From contig NZ_PPRS01000010.1 of assembly GCF_002902755.1 (NCBI RefSeq), positions 25,648 to 89,647 on the forward strand: DNA of 64,000 nucleotides, read 5' to 3'. Shown here one piece after another: positions 1 through 13,948 of the stretch. The DNA is from Mammaliicoccus lentus (GTDB lineage Bacteria; Bacillota; Bacilli; Staphylococcales; Staphylococcaceae). The translations under genes and the position numbers were made by a program. The notes under the pieces were generated by a model. That model saw nothing but the letters and a program-made list of their open reading frames with translations. It was not told the origin of the DNA and did not search any database. Numbering within the stretch: the stretch's first letter is position 1; every line of letters begins with the position of its first letter.

Positions 1-565
1 TAGATTTATTCGAGGTTTGTGGTTGTTCAGATGTGTCTGTTTCATCATGTATAATTTCAATCATTTTATTATACTGTTTATAAACTTCATCTTGCGACAA
101 GTTATCTTGTTCGTTCTCTTTGGCCTTTTGTTCAGCTGTATTTCTTTCATCGCTCATTCTAACAGATAGTTCTTCTGAATAAGTGTCAGCACTTTCACTT
201 ATTAAATCACTTATCTCTTCTTTAGATTGAGGGACACCTTTCCTATTTGTTGAAGGCATATTTAAAAACTTTATCGTTTCACAAATAATTTCAGTAATAT
301 ATTGCTTTTTATCATCTTTAATATATACACGTGTTTGTATTTGGCCTGTTAAAGCTATTAATTGACCTTTCTTCGTATATTGATGAATGTTATAAGCTAA
401 TTTCCCAAAAGCTTTGCACACAATAAAGTCAACAACCATATTACCTTCTTTAGATTTATAACCCCTTTCAACTGCTAAACAAAATGTAGAAATGATAGTG
501 TCACCTTTCTTAAAATAGGCAGGGTCTTTAGTTAACCTCCCAACTAAAACAGATTTATTAAGCAT
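1..565 (-). CDS. ssb: single-stranded DNA-binding protein, 3' end cut by window edge
   Basis: Reading leftwards from ATG at 565, the frame stays open for 188 codons to the window edge. The start MLNKSVLVGRLTKDP and the downstream VVDFIVCKAFGKLAYNI and KKGQLIALTGQIQTR segments are those of the OB-fold of bacterial SSB, which coats single-stranded DNA in replication, repair and natural transformation. A perfect AAGGAGGTGA ribosome binding site sits at about 570-579. After the OB-fold (about 105 residues) comes a long, acidic, Gln/Ser-rich tail. The acidic C-terminal tip that recruits partner proteins would lie outside the window. It diverges from ywpF and neighbours fabZ, as B. subtilis ssbB (ywpH) does, so it is probably the SsbB-like paralogue rather than the SSB encoded with rpsF and rpsR. 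That assignment is inferred from context. Confidence 0.93.
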   Translation of the reverse strand, partial: MLNKSVLVGRLTKDPAYFKKGDTIISTFCLAVERGYKSKEGNMVVDFIVCKAFGKLAYNIHQYTKKGQLIALTGQIQTRVYIKDDKKQYITEIICETIKFLNMPSTNRKGVPQSKEEISDLISESADTYSEELSVRMSDERNTAEQKAKENEQDNLSQDEVYKQYNKMIEIIHDETDTSEQPQTSNKS

Positions 566-669
566 ATCTTTCACCTCCTTATATTTTTAATATAAGGAAT
601 CAACATTTTTACGTCAAAATCCATTTTTTTATATTTTCCATCATAATTTTCAACAATATCCTTAGAATA

Positions 670-699
670 TTGTTATTTACTTAAAAAGTGCTTTATAAT
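670..699 (+). promoter_or_regulatory. putative sigma-A promoter of ywpF
   Basis: TTGTTA (670-675) and a consensus TATAAT (694-699) are 18 bp apart, about 50 bp before the ywpF start. The minus 10 box is perfect and the minus 35 matches 4 of 6. Confidence 0.45.
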
Positions 700-748
700 A
701 GAACACAAAGTTAAACATTCGTAGTTTTAACATTTAAGGGGGATGTTT

Positions 749-1186
749 ATGAAAACATTTAAAGCAGTTCGCTTTCAAATCGTAAATGATGAACAGATTA
801 CAGAATATGAATTGTTAGATGGTATTATTATAAATAAAGAAAATAGTGGAACAGGTTGGTTATTAGAAATTTTAATCTCTGATATTCATTATGAACAAAT
901 GAAAGAATATCATGACACTCAAAAATTATTAGACACACGCGTCGTTATTACAAGACCATCTAATGATCCTGCATTATTTGATGCGACTATAAAATATATA
1001 GAGCAATTAGATGAAAAAATTTCAGTAGTATTTGAATGTCATATTTATACTTTAAGACAAGTTTATGCTGAACGATTACTAGAACAACTAATAGAAGAAG
1101 GATTAACAGGTGAAGAACTTAAAACTTCATTTAATCGACTTATGCAATCTAAACCAAAATTAAAAGATGAAAAAAGTAATATATAA
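749..1186 (+). CDS. ywpF: YwpF-like family protein
   Basis: A 145-residue soluble protein beginning MKTFKAVRFQIVNDEQ, a sequence typical of the YwpF family, whose function is unknown. In Bacillus the gene lies in the fabZ-ssbB neighbourhood, and here it lies divergently from an ssb gene and convergently with fabZ, which supports the assignment. I chose ATG 749 over the in-frame ATG at 743 because the AAGGGGG binding site ends at 742, giving 6 bases of spacing only for the second ATG. No signal peptide or membrane segment is visible. The C-terminal third is rich in Glu, Lys and Leu and is probably helical. Transcription ends at a strong hairpin shared with fabZ. Confidence 0.8.
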   Translation: MKTFKAVRFQIVNDEQITEYELLDGIIINKENSGTGWLLEILISDIHYEQMKEYHDTQKLLDTRVVITRPSNDPALFDATIKYIEQLDEKISVVFECHIYTLRQVYAERLLEQLIEEGLTGEELKTSFNRLMQSKPKLKDEKSNI

Positions 1187-1227
1187 TAAAGAGTGAGATA
1201 TAAATTTCTCGACTATTTACAACAAAT

Positions 1228-1263
1228 AAAGCCACACCATTGAACATTCAATGGTGTGGCTTT
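1228..1263. terminator. bidirectional terminator between ywpF and fabZ
   Basis: A 16-bp near-perfect inverted repeat (AAAGCCACACCATTGA and its complement) around a 4-base loop lies between two convergent genes. It is flanked by A-rich and T-rich runs, so it can serve both strands. Confidence 0.9.
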
Positions 1264-1280
1264 ATACATCTATATATTTT

Positions 1281-1724
1281 TTATTTTTGATCCACAAGTG
1301 CAAAGCTAATTTCACAACTACATGCAACTTCTCCATCTACTGTTGCTTTAGCAGTACCTTTTCCTATTGGACCTTTAATTCTATTGATTTCTACTTCTAA
1401 TCTTAGCGTGTCACCAGGCACTACTTGTCTCTTAAATCGACACTTATCGATTCCTGCAAACATAGCTAACTTACCTTGGTTTTCTTCTAATCGTAGCATT
1501 GCTACTGCACCTGTTTGCGCTAAAGCTTCAACGATTAGTACGCCAGGCATTACGGCATAATCAGGAAAATGACCTTGGAAGAAAGGCTCATTTCCAGATA
1601 CTTGCTTAATACCAACACAACGTTTACCATCTTCTAATTCTACAATTTTATCTAATAATAAAAATGGATAACGATGAGGTATTATTTTTTTAATTTCATT
1701 ATAATCGTAAATAATTTCTTCCAT
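1281..1724 (-). CDS. fabZ: (3R)-hydroxyacyl-ACP dehydratase FabZ
   Basis: FabZ dehydrates 3-hydroxyacyl-ACP in type II fatty acid elongation in the cytoplasm. The 147-residue protein has the hotdog-fold signature [13 protein letters not shown] with catalytic His52, and [11 protein letters not shown] with catalytic Glu66. The early [14 protein letters not shown] segment is also typical. Two ATGs are adjacent (1727 and 1724). The AGGAAGGAG binding site gives better spacing to 1724. The gene follows the EpuA-like gene with a stop/start overlap and forms a leftward unit with murA1. This pairing of fatty-acid and peptidoglycan genes is conserved in staphylococci. Confidence 0.96.
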   Translation of the reverse strand: MEEIIYDYNEIKKIIPHRYPFLLLDKIVELEDGKRCVGIKQVSGNEPFFQGHFPDYAVMPGVLIVEALAQTGAVAMLRLEENQGKLAMFAGIDKCRFKRQVVPGDTLRLEVEINRIKGPIGKGTAKATVDGEVACSCEISFALVDQK

Positions 1725-2008
1725 CATGAACTCCTTCCTGTTAATTCAAAGATGTGCTGCCAAGTTTCAGGTTTAAATACACCAAATGGATTATGCAAAA
1801 TGCCATAACCAATCATAGTCCCGACAACAAATAGCAAGACCATTAAAATTAGCAATATAAGTAATTTCATCCATAACGGTATTACACGATGTTCAACTTC
1901 AATACCTTGAATCGTTTCAACTCTACTCGTTTGAATTTTTTCTTTAAACCTTTTAAATGGCGACTTTCTATTTTTTTCGTCAGTTCTCGATGATTGTGTT
2001 TCAGTCAT
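1724..2008 (-). CDS. EpuA-like small membrane protein, often annotated DNA-directed RNA polymerase subunit beta
   Basis: A 94-residue protein with a charged N-terminal half (about residues 1-45, many Lys and Arg) and one membrane segment, [20 protein letters not shown] onwards (about 41-68). It ends with [16 protein letters not shown], the conserved tail of the EpuA family (Pfam PF11772). The database name 'RNA polymerase subunit beta' for this family is misleading, because nothing here resembles RpoB. It is probably a single-pass membrane protein with a cytoplasmic N-terminus. It starts 2 bases after murA1 ends and overlaps fabZ, so it is almost certainly co-transcribed with both. The binding site GCGAGGG precedes the ATG. 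Its role is unknown. Confidence 0.8.
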   Translation of the reverse strand: MTETQSSRTDEKNRKSPFKRFKEKIQTSRVETIQGIEVEHRVIPLWMKLLILLILMVLLFVVGTMIGYGILHNPFGVFKPETWQHIFELTGRSS

Positions 2009-2009
2009 A

Positions 2010-3305
2010 CTAAACCCTCGCTTTATCTTTTAACTTGCCTTCATCATTAATGCGTTCTACATCTGCACCTAATGTTTTTAGTTTACCATGAAAATCAACA
2101 TAACCTCTATCTAAATGTTTAAGTTCTGTAACATTTGTATAACCATCAGATACTAGTCCAGCAAGTATAAGTGCTGCACCTGCTCTTAAGTCTGTTGCTT
2201 TTACATCTGCACCTTGTAAGTCATCATGTCCCGTAATCATAGCACTTCTATCGTTAATAAATATATCAGCATTCATACGTTTAAATTCTTCAACATGCAT
2301 GAATCTATTTTCAAAGACAGTTTCAGTTATTTTACTTGTTCCGTTAGCAGTTAATAACAACGCCATAATTTGAGATTGCATATCCGTAGGGAAACCAGGA
2401 TGTGGCATCGTTTTAACATCGATAGCTTTAATTTCACCAGGCACTTGAATATTTAAACCATCTTTAATTTCTGTTATTTGAACACCAGCTTCTTCTAGTT
2501 TCGAAACTAAGCTTGACATATGTTCTCTTATTGCTCCGATTACATTTATATTACCTCTTGTAATAGCACCAGCGATCATAAATGTACCAGCTTCAATTCT
2601 ATCAGGAATAATAGAATGCTCCGCACCTACTAAATGATCAACTCCAATTATTTTAATTGTATCCGTACCTGCTCCATGTACTTGAGCACCCATTTCATTT
2701 AAATAATTAGCTAAGTCAACTATTTCTGGTTCTCTAGCAACGTTTTGTATTTCAGTTTTTCCGTCTGCTAATACAGCTGCCATCATAATATTTTGAGTAG
2801 CACCAACGCTTGGGAAATCTAAATAAATTTTACTGCCTTTTAAACCATTAGGTGTAGTTGCTTCTATAAATCCATTATGTAATTCTATTTCAGCACCCAA
2901 TGCTTCGAAGCCCTTTAAATGTTGTTCAATTGGTCTTGATCCAATTGCACAACCTCCAGGTAAAGCAACTCTAGCATGACCTTCTCTTGCTAATAATGGA
3001 CCCATTACTAATATGCTTGCTCTCATTTTGCTTACATATTCATAAGGTGCCTCTATTTTTAAAGGATTAGATGAATCAACCTTTACAGTATTATTATCTG
3101 CCTCATATTCTATTTCTGCATTTAAATGTGTTAATACGTTATTTATTGTATCAACATCACTTAACTTTGGTACATTCGTTAAAACGCTTTGACCTTCAGA
3201 CGGTAAAAGTGTAGCTGTCAATATAGGTAGAACTGCGTTTTTAGCCCCTTCTACAACAACTGTTCCTTCTAGACGTTTCCCGCCTTTTACGACGATTTTA
3301 TCCAT
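2010..3305 (-). CDS. murA1: UDP-N-acetylglucosamine 1-carboxyvinyltransferase (first of two paralogues)
   Basis: MurA transfers enolpyruvate from PEP to UDP-GlcNAc, the first committed step of peptidoglycan synthesis. From ATG 3305 ([16 protein letters not shown]) the protein has 431 residues. It carries Lys22 in the [11 protein letters not shown] motif and the catalytic, fosfomycin-reactive Cys119 in [15 protein letters not shown] longer open frame to 3371 exists, but the GGAGG at about 3314-3318 fits 3305 and the upstream residues resemble no family member. It is followed at once by the EpuA-like gene and fabZ. Low-GC Gram-positives usually have two MurA enzymes, and the other lies at 23298-24554. 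Confidence 0.96.
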   Translation of the reverse strand: MDKIVVKGGKRLEGTVVVEGAKNAVLPILTATLLPSEGQSVLTNVPKLSDVDTINNVLTHLNAEIEYEADNNTVKVDSSNPLKIEAPYEYVSKMRASILVMGPLLAREGHARVALPGGCAIGSRPIEQHLKGFEALGAEIELHNGFIEATTPNGLKGSKIYLDFPSVGATQNIMMAAVLADGKTEIQNVAREPEIVDLANYLNEMGAQVHGAGTDTIKIIGVDHLVGAEHSIIPDRIEAGTFMIAGAITRGNINVIGAIREHMSSLVSKLEEAGVQITEIKDGLNIQVPGEIKAIDVKTMPHPGFPTDMQSQIMALLLTANGTSKITETVFENRFMHVEEFKRMNADIFINDRSAMITGHDDLQGADVKATDLRAGAALILAGLVSDGYTNVTELKHLDRGYVDFHGKLKTLGADVERINDEGKLKDKARV

Positions 3306-3457
3306 ATAATTGTCCTCCACAAATACATCACTATTATTTAATTTACAAAAGTATATATATATTAAATACACACTTTTAATTAATCATAAACATTCACCAA
3401 AACATTATACTACTTTTTTGTTCTTTTTACATACATTTATGTATTTTCTTGTAATTT

Positions 3458-3688
3458 TTAGAAAAGTAATTTTAATTGTAACGAATATTGGAGGATATCT
3501 AAAATAAAACGACTCAGACTTGTACCTAATAAAACAGCTAAAATGATTATAAATGTTTGAGCTTGCGCTATATGATTTTTCTTGAAAATTTGCTCTAACC
3601 TAACGCCTTGTAACGCCCAAAAAGCTAAACATACACATACAACATGAAGAATTAATCCTATAATACCTAATTGACCATAATATTCCAT
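3458..3688 (-). CDS. ywzB: DUF1146 family membrane protein (YwzB)
   Basis: A 76-residue protein, MEYYGQLGIIGLILHVVCVC onwards, with two hydrophobic segments (about 8-27 and 46-66) separated by GVRLEQIFKKNHIAQAQ. This matches the DUF1146/YwzB family found between the ATP synthase operon and murA in Bacillales. The frame is open back to 3736, but the upstream part falls in a dispersed repeat, and the AAAGGATTGAGAGT leader suits ATG 3688. It is transcribed towards murA1. Function is unknown. Confidence 0.75.
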   Translation of the reverse strand: MEYYGQLGIIGLILHVVCVCLAFWALQGVRLEQIFKKNHIAQAQTFIIILAVLLGTSLSRFILDILQYSLQLKLLF

Positions 3689-3713
3689 ACTCTCAATCCT
3701 TTCACTAGAACAA

Positions 3714-3832
3714 AGGGAGTGGGACAGATATTTCATTTTCCTAAAAATATTTCATAGTCCCATCCCGGCAAAGATGACCAGAATTGAAATAACTTTGATA
3801 TAAGCGTATTTTCAGTCCAGTCAGCTACTGCC
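3714..3832 (+). repeat. dispersed staphylococcal-type intergenic repeat, copy 1
   Basis: About 119 bp beginning AGGGAGTGGGACAG and containing CCCGGCAAAGATGAC, TTTGATATAAGCG and CCAGTCAGCTACTGCC. The same blocks in the same order recur at 47030-47150, and shorter relatives lie at 54351-54405 and 62303-62352. The first half can fold (AGTGGGAC with the later GTCCCAT). It occupies the 5' leader of ywzB. Confidence 0.8.
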
Positions 3833-3845
3833 ATTATAATAAATT

Positions 3846-3875
3846 AGGCTGAGACATATATTTTTGTCTCAGCCT
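3846..3875 (-). terminator. terminator of the ATP synthase operon
   Basis: AGGCTGAGACA (3846-3856) pairs with TGTCTCAGCCT (3865-3875). It lies just beyond the atpC stop, and the leftward U-run is weak. Confidence 0.8.
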
Positions 3876-3881
3876 GTATAA

Positions 3882-4286
3882 TTATCTAAATTTAGCCACT
3901 TCAATTCGATTAATTGCACGACTTAACGCGCGTTCAGCACGTCTATAATCAACATCATCACGATTACTATGTAATCGTTCTTCTGCACGTTCTTTAGAAT
4001 TAATCGCACGTTCTTTATCTATATCCTCAGCTGTTTCAGCTGACTGAACTAGAACAGTAACTTTATCAGTTCTTACTTCAACAAATCCTTCGGAAACAGC
4101 TAAATACTCTGTACCACTTGCTTTGTTTACTTTAACATATCCTGTTTTTAATGCTGCAACAGTTGGAATATGGCCAGCCATTACACCCATTTCTCCAGTT
4201 TCAGTATGTAAAACAACAAGTTCAACATCTTTTGCTGAGTAAACAGATCCATTAGGAGTGACAACATCTAAGGTAAATGTATTCAT
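3882..4286 (-). CDS. atpC: F1Fo ATP synthase epsilon subunit
   Basis: A 134-residue epsilon subunit of the F1 sector. It forms part of the central stalk and can inhibit ATP hydrolysis. It has the N-terminal beta-sandwich (MNTFTLDVVTPNGSVYSAKD, then GEMGVMAGHIPTVAALKTG) and a C-terminal two-helix region (about 88-134) rich in Arg, Glu and Ala. It is the last gene of the operon, 22 bases after atpD, and is followed by a hairpin terminator. An AGGAGGAA-type binding site precedes the ATG. Confidence 0.96.
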   Translation of the reverse strand: MNTFTLDVVTPNGSVYSAKDVELVVLHTETGEMGVMAGHIPTVAALKTGYVKVNKASGTEYLAVSEGFVEVRTDKVTVLVQSAETAEDIDKERAINSKERAEERLHSNRDDVDYRRAERALSRAINRIEVAKFR

Positions 4287-4308
4287 TTTCCATTCCTCCT
4301 AATTAGTA

Positions 4309-6629
<2,321 letters not shown>

Positions 6630-6642
6630 TTAAAGCTTAATA

Positions 6643-8157
<1,515 letters not shown>

Positions 8158-8176
8158 CTATGTCACTCCTTAATAA

Positions 8177-8716
8177 TTATTTCATTTGATGAAATGATTT
8201 TGTTAATTGATTTAAATCATTCTGAATCGAGCCGTCGTAAACTTTCGTACCTATCGTTACACGAACACCGCCAATTAAAGAATCATTTATTTCATTTTCT
8301 AAAATTAATTTCTTTAAACCTGTACGCTTAATAAAAACTTTCCCTATTTCATCTAATTCTTCGTTAGATAACGGATAGACAGATTCAACTTTCATTAAAT
8401 CTTGACTATGTACTTGATTATAAATATTTCTATAATCTATAAAAACACTAGGAATTAAAGACAATTTGTTGTTATTAGCTAATAAGAATAATGTGTTCAT
8501 TAAAGGTTTAGATATGCCTTTGAATACATTTTCAACTAAAGCTTGTCTGTCTTCTTGAGCTAACTTTGGATTATAATCTATAGCCTTAATTTCATCTAGA
8601 TTTGGTTTCACACTATTTTCTAGCGTTTCGAGTTCGTTTAATATTGTGTCTTCTATGTTATGTTCTTCTGCTACATCATATAAAGCTTGGGCATATTTTT
8701 GACTTATATTCGCCAT
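8177..8716 (-). CDS. atpH: F1Fo ATP synthase delta subunit
   Basis: A 179-residue delta subunit (OSCP homologue) that joins the peripheral stalk to the top of F1. It begins [20 protein letters not shown] and ends with the conserved beta-hairpin region LIGGVRVTIGTKVYDGSIQNDLNQL. The start overlaps the last base of atpF. The GCAGGGG binding site lies inside the end of atpF, indicating translational coupling. Confidence 0.95.
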   Translation of the reverse strand: MANISQKYAQALYDVAEEHNIEDTILNELETLENSVKPNLDEIKAIDYNPKLAQEDRQALVENVFKGISKPLMNTLFLLANNNKLSLIPSVFIDYRNIYNQVHSQDLMKVESVYPLSNEELDEIGKVFIKRTGLKKLILENEINDSLIGGVRVTIGTKVYDGSIQNDLNQLTKSFHQMK

Positions 8717-9240
8717 TATTTTTCCCCTGCCTCTTTAATGTATTTTTCAACAAGTTCTTTTTGATCTTGTTCAGAAATCTCTTTATTAATTACTTTAGAA
8801 GCTATTAATACAGAAAGTTCAGATACACGATTATTAATATCAGCAATTGCTCTTTGTTTCTCTTGCTGAATCTCTGCTTGTGCTGATTGAATTAACCCAT
8901 TTGCTTTAACATTTGCATCACTTATAATTTGCTCTTGTTGTACTTTAGCTTGATGTTTTGCATCATCAAGAATTGTTTGTACTTCTTCTTGAGTCTTTTT
9001 AAGGATGTCTCTATTTTCTTCTTCTAATTTTTTTGCATTTACCTTTGCTGCTTGAGCGTCATCAATATCTTTATTGATAGTTTCTTCACGTTCATCCATT
9101 ATGGATTTCAATGGTCCCCAAGCATATTTCTTTAATAAAGCTAACAGGATTAAAAACGTGATTAATGTGAATAAAGCTGTTCCCCATTCAACGCCACTGC
9201 CTGTTGCACCTAAAACCAATACGTTATGATCCACTGCCAA
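8716..9240 (-). CDS. atpF: F1Fo ATP synthase subunit b
   Basis: The peripheral stalk subunit. It has one membrane segment (about 18-37, [20 protein letters not shown]) followed by a long charged coiled coil (about 45-174), as expected for a 174-residue b subunit. The likely start is TTG at 9240, 5 bases after AAAGGAG. An in-frame GTG at 9234 is the alternative, and no suitable ATG exists. The [17 protein letters not shown] motif after the membrane segment is conserved in Firmicutes. Confidence 0.95.
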   Translation of the reverse strand: MAVDHNVLVLGATGSGVEWGTALFTLITFLILLALLKKYAWGPLKSIMDEREETINKDIDDAQAAKVNAKKLEEENRDILKKTQEEVQTILDDAKHQAKVQQEQIISDANVKANGLIQSAQAEIQQEKQRAIADINNRVSELSVLIASKVINKEISEQDQKELVEKYIKEAGEK

Positions 9241-9338
9241 TTACACTCCTTTCATTGCAAGTCAAGGTTCTAACACCTCATAAATGAATGGCGAAATCCT
9301 TTTTAGATAGACTCCGCCTGTTCTAAAAATATGTTAGC

Positions 9339-9596
<258 letters not shown>

Positions 9597-9608
9597 TTAA
9601 ATTTTATA

Positions 9609-10361
<753 letters not shown>

Positions 10362-10712
10362 TTAATCGAGATTTTTGAGTGACCTAAACATGATTAACAC
10401 ATATGCAATCATCAGCCCTACTAAAATTCCGATAATATCAACAATTATTGGATATTTAAGCCAGAAACAACATGCAACAATAGTTACAAGGTACCTTACC
10501 CAGTTTCCAGTTGATAATTGTAATGATTCAGCATTTTTTGCTCGATTGAGGTAAACTTCCCATGAAAACAAGTTAACAGCTGATGCTATTGTTCCAATTA
10601 TTAGTCCTAAAATGAACTCATGTTTCAAGAAGAAATAAACGACAACTAGAAAAATAACGAAGAAAATAAAATACTGTAAATAAGACTTGAAAAAGCCCTT
10701 GAAATCAAACAT
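10362..10712 (-). CDS. atpI: ATP synthase subunit I (AtpI family)
   Basis: A 116-residue protein with four hydrophobic segments (about 11-28, 31-50, 71-85 and 88-108). It is the first gene of the atp operon and so corresponds to AtpI. AtpI proteins are thought to help c-ring assembly or Mg transport, but they are poorly conserved and the name rests partly on position. AAAGGAG lies 10 bases before the ATG. Confidence 0.85.
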   Translation of the reverse strand: MFDFKGFFKSYLQYFIFFVIFLVVVYFFLKHEFILGLIIGTIASAVNLFSWEVYLNRAKNAESLQLSTGNWVRYLVTIVACCFWLKYPIIVDIIGILVGLMIAYVLIMFRSLKNLD

Positions 10713-10773
10713 ACAGCTGAAACTCCTTTAATTAGTTGTATATCTTTGAAAACCGTTTCATCACACAATTTTC

Positions 10774-10802
10774 ATGATAATATAGTGGCCTTATAGTGTC
10801 AA
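10774..10802 (-). promoter_or_regulatory. sigma-A promoter of the atp operon
   Basis: On the minus strand, a perfect TTGACA (10802-10797) and TATCAT (10779-10774) are 17 bp apart, about 65 bases before atpI. A second TTGACA a few bases upstream has no matching minus 10. Confidence 0.75.
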
Positions 10803-10873
10803 TGCTATGTCAAAAATAGAAAACAAATTTTTGTCATTTTTTTGTCACAGAATTGACACAAACCACTTCTAAC

Positions 10874-12010
10874 TTATTTTGTTTTGAACGGTGCAGGTGC
10901 TTCAGTCAAAATATCAAAATAATACTTAATATTTTCACATATTCTCTTAGATGCTAAGCCATCACCATATGGATTTTGAGCAATGCTCATGCTTTCATAT
11001 GAAGATTGATCATTTAATAGTTTTTTCGTTTCGTTGTAGACATCCTCTTCTTCTACGCCAACTAGTTTTAACGTACCAGCTTCCACCCCTTCTGGGCGCT
11101 CAGTTGTATCTCTCAATACAAGGACTGGCTTCCCAAGTGAAGGTGCTTCTTCTTGTACACCGCCAGAATCAGTAAGAATCAAATGAGAATTTGCCGCAAA
11201 GTTATGAAAATCAATAACTTCTAATGGCTCTATTAGTTCGATACGATTATGATCACTTAATAATTGTCCAGCTATATCTCTGACCTTTGGATTTTTATGC
11301 ATTGGGTATACAACGACAACATCTTCATGCTCTTCAACAATACGTCTAACAGCTTTGAAGATATTTTCCATTGGTTTACCAATATTTTCACGTCTATGCG
11401 CTGTTAACAACACGATGCGTTTATCTTTATGGCGGTTAATGATTTCACTTTCGTAATTTTCACTAACCGTTGTTGATAATGCATCAATAGCTGTATTACC
11501 TGTAACAACAATAGATTCGTCTTTTTTATTTTCTTGAAGTAAATTATGTTTAGACTGATCAGTTGGTGAGAAGTGTAAATCAGCAAGGACCCCCGTCATT
11601 TGTCGATTCATTTCTTCTGGGAATGGAGAATACTTATTCCAAGTTCTTAAGCCTGCTTCAACGTGGCCAATTGCGACTTCGTTATAAAAAGCAGCTAAGC
11701 TACCAGCAAAAGTAGTAGTTGTATCTCCATGTACCAATATCATATCTGGTTTCGCTTCTTGAATAACACTTTCAAGTCCACCTAGCACTCTAGAAGTTAC
11801 TTCAGAAAGTGTTTGCCCTTGTTTCATGATATTCAAATCATAATCTGGTGTGATATCAAATGTTTCAAGAACTGAGTCCAGCATTTCTCTATGTTGTGCA
11901 GTCACAACTACAATTGGTTGTAACTCCGGATCATTTTTCAGTTCTGAAACCAAAGGTGCCATTTTAATAGCTTCAGGTCGCGTACCAAATATCGTCATAA
12001 TTTTCTTCAT
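10874..12010 (-). CDS. mnaA: UDP-N-acetylglucosamine 2-epimerase (non-hydrolysing)
   Basis: It interconverts UDP-GlcNAc and UDP-ManNAc, the donor for the wall teichoic acid linkage unit and for some capsules. The 378-residue protein begins MKKIMTIFGTRPEAIKMAPL and contains VHGDTTTTFAGSLAAFY, GHVEAGLRTWNKYSPFPEE, LLTAHRRENIG and LTDSGGVQEEAPSLGKPVLVLRD. These are the substrate-binding and catalytic segments of the WecB/MnaA family. It lies between upp and atpI, as in S. aureus. AGGAGGA precedes the ATG by 13 bases. Confidence 0.96.
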   Translation of the reverse strand: MKKIMTIFGTRPEAIKMAPLVSELKNDPELQPIVVVTAQHREMLDSVLETFDITPDYDLNIMKQGQTLSEVTSRVLGGLESVIQEAKPDMILVHGDTTTTFAGSLAAFYNEVAIGHVEAGLRTWNKYSPFPEEMNRQMTGVLADLHFSPTDQSKHNLLQENKKDESIVVTGNTAIDALSTTVSENYESEIINRHKDKRIVLLTAHRRENIGKPMENIFKAVRRIVEEHEDVVVVYPMHKNPKVRDIAGQLLSDHNRIELIEPLEVIDFHNFAANSHLILTDSGGVQEEAPSLGKPVLVLRDTTERPEGVEAGTLKLVGVEEEDVYNETKKLLNDQSSYESMSIAQNPYGDGLASKRICENIKYYFDILTEAPAPFKTK

Positions 12011-12031
12011 TGTAATAAAATCCTCCTATTA

Positions 12032-12661
12032 TTATTTAGTGCCAAACAGACGGTCGCCTGCATCACCAAGTCCTGGTGTAATGTATGCATGCTCGTCTAA
12101 TTTTTCATCTAAAGCGGCAATATATATATCTACATCTTCATGTGCTTCTTGTAGTGCCTTAACCCCTTCAGGTGCAGCAACTAATCCCATAAAGCGGATT
12201 TTAGTAGCGCCACGATTTTTTAATGATTGAATAGCTTCAATCGCAGATGCACCTGTAGCAAGCATAGGATCTACTACAATAATTTCACGTTCTTCAATAT
12301 CTTGAGGTAACTTAACAAAATACTCTATTGCTTCAAGTGTTTCTGGGTCACGATATAAACCAACGTGGCCAACTCTCGCAGCAGGTACAAGTTTCATAAT
12401 ACCGTCTGTCATACCAAGACCAGCACGTAAAATAGGAATGAGCGCTAATTTCTTACCTGATAATCTTTGCGCTGTCATTTTTGTAACAGGTGTTTCAATT
12501 TCTACGTCTTTTAAATCAAAATCTCTTGTAACTTCATAAGCCATAAGCATGCCTACTTCGTCAACAAGTTCTCTAAATTCCTTTGTTCCAGTTTTTTTAT
12601 CACGAATATAGCTCAATTTATGTTGAATGAGCGGGTGATTAAAAACATGTACTTTACCCAT
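12032..12661 (-). CDS. upp: uracil phosphoribosyltransferase
   Basis: It makes UMP from uracil and PRPP (pyrimidine salvage). The 209-residue protein begins [20 protein letters not shown]. It has the PRPP-binding loop [12 protein letters not shown] and the uracil-binding C-terminus [20 protein letters not shown] 12661 was chosen because TTGGAGGATTGCC precedes it. The frame runs on to 12676 only through the binding site. It lies 21 bases after glyA in a leftward run. Confidence 0.97.
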   Translation of the reverse strand: MGKVHVFNHPLIQHKLSYIRDKKTGTKEFRELVDEVGMLMAYEVTRDFDLKDVEIETPVTKMTAQRLSGKKLALIPILRAGLGMTDGIMKLVPAARVGHVGLYRDPETLEAIEYFVKLPQDIEEREIIVVDPMLATGASAIEAIQSLKNRGATKIRFMGLVAAPEGVKALQEAHEDVDIYIAALDEKLDEHAYITPGLGDAGDRLFGTK

Positions 12662-12682
12662 AAGGCAATCCTCCAATAACTA

Positions 12683-13924
12683 TTATTTGTTGTAAAGTGG
12701 GAACTTAGAAGTTAATGATAATACACGTTCATGTGCTTCTTTTAATGTAGTTTCATCTTCAGGATTTTTTAGCACTGTCGCCATTATTCTACCAACTTCT
12801 TCCATTGCACTTTCATCAAATCCACGAGATGTAACAGCTGGTGTACCTAATCGAATACCACTTGTTACGAAAGGCTTTTCTTGATCAAATGGTATTGTAT
12901 TTTTATTACAAGTTATGCCTACTTCATCTAAAGCATTTTCAGCAACTTTCCCTGTAATACCAAGAGAACCTTTAACATCGACACAGATTAAATGGTTATC
13001 TGTTCCACCAGATACAATACGTAAACCTTCTTCTTCTAGTGTAGCAGCTAACTTTTGAGCATTCTTAATCACTTGTTTTTGGTAATCTTTAAATTCTGGT
13101 TCTAATGCTTCACCAAATGATACAGCTTTACCTGCAATGACATGCATTAATGGACCACCTTGGATACCAGGGAAAATGATTTTATCGATTTCTTTAGCAT
13201 ATTCTTCTTTACAGAAAATCATGCCACCACGAGGTCCTCTAAGTGTCTTGTGCGTCGTAGTTGTAACAAAGTCAGCATATTCTACTGGGTTTTGGTGTAA
13301 TCCAGCAGCAACTAAACCAGCGATATGAGCCATATCTACCATTAATTTAGCGCCTACTTCATCTGCAATTTCTTTGAAACGTTTAAAATCAATTCCTCTT
13401 GGATAAGCAGAAGCACCAGCAACTATTAATTTTGGTTGAGTTTCTTTAGCTACTCTTAAAACTTCATCATAGTCAATTTGTTCATTTTCTTTAGACACGC
13501 CATACTCCACAAAGTTATATAGTTTACCACTAAAGTTAACTTTAGCTCCGTGAGTTAAATGTCCACCATGACTTAAATTCATTCCAAGTACAGTATCACC
13601 TGGTTCTAAAGCAACAAAATACACAGCCATATTTGCTTGTGAACCAGAATGTGGTTGTACGTTAACATGGTCTCCACCGAAGATTTCTTTTGCGCGTTCT
13701 CTCGCTATATCTTCTACGATATCAACATGCTCACAACCACCATAATAACGACGACCAGGGTAACCTTCTGCGTATTTATTAGTTAATACAGAACCTTGAG
13801 CTTCCATCACCGCTTCAGAAACAAAGTTCTCAGACGCGATTAATTCTATGTTGTTATTTTGTCTGTCGAACTCTTTCTCCATTGCTTCGAAAAGTTTTTC
13901 GTCTTGCTTTTTAATAAATGACAT
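12683..13924 (-). CDS. glyA: serine hydroxymethyltransferase
   Basis: A PLP enzyme converting serine and tetrahydrofolate to glycine and methylene-THF, the main one-carbon source. It has 413 residues, with [14 protein letters not shown] near the start, [13 protein letters not shown], and the PLP lysine in [21 protein letters not shown] 13924 fits the GCGAGGG binding site, and the frame's extension to 13930 is a TTG overlapping it. It precedes upp, as in Bacillus. Confidence 0.97.
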   Translation of the reverse strand: MSFIKKQDEKLFEAMEKEFDRQNNNIELIASENFVSEAVMEAQGSVLTNKYAEGYPGRRYYGGCEHVDIVEDIARERAKEIFGGDHVNVQPHSGSQANMAVYFVALEPGDTVLGMNLSHGGHLTHGAKVNFSGKLYNFVEYGVSKENEQIDYDEVLRVAKETQPKLIVAGASAYPRGIDFKRFKEIADEVGAKLMVDMAHIAGLVAAGLHQNPVEYADFVTTTTHKTLRGPRGGMIFCKEEYAKEIDKIIFPGIQGGPLMHVIAGKAVSFGEALEPEFKDYQKQVIKNAQKLAATLEEEGLRIVSGGTDNHLICVDVKGSLGITGKVAENALDEVGITCNKNTIPFDQEKPFVTSGIRLGTPAVTSRGFDESAMEEVGRIMATVLKNPEDETTLKEAHERVLSLTSKFPLYNK

Positions 13925-13948
13925 GTACAATCCCTCGCTTTTAAGAAT

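Noticed and set aside
10797..10870. A terminator hairpin downstream of mnaA (TGTCA...TGACA)
   Set aside because: Only about 5 paired bases with no stable stem; read-through into atp cannot be excluded.
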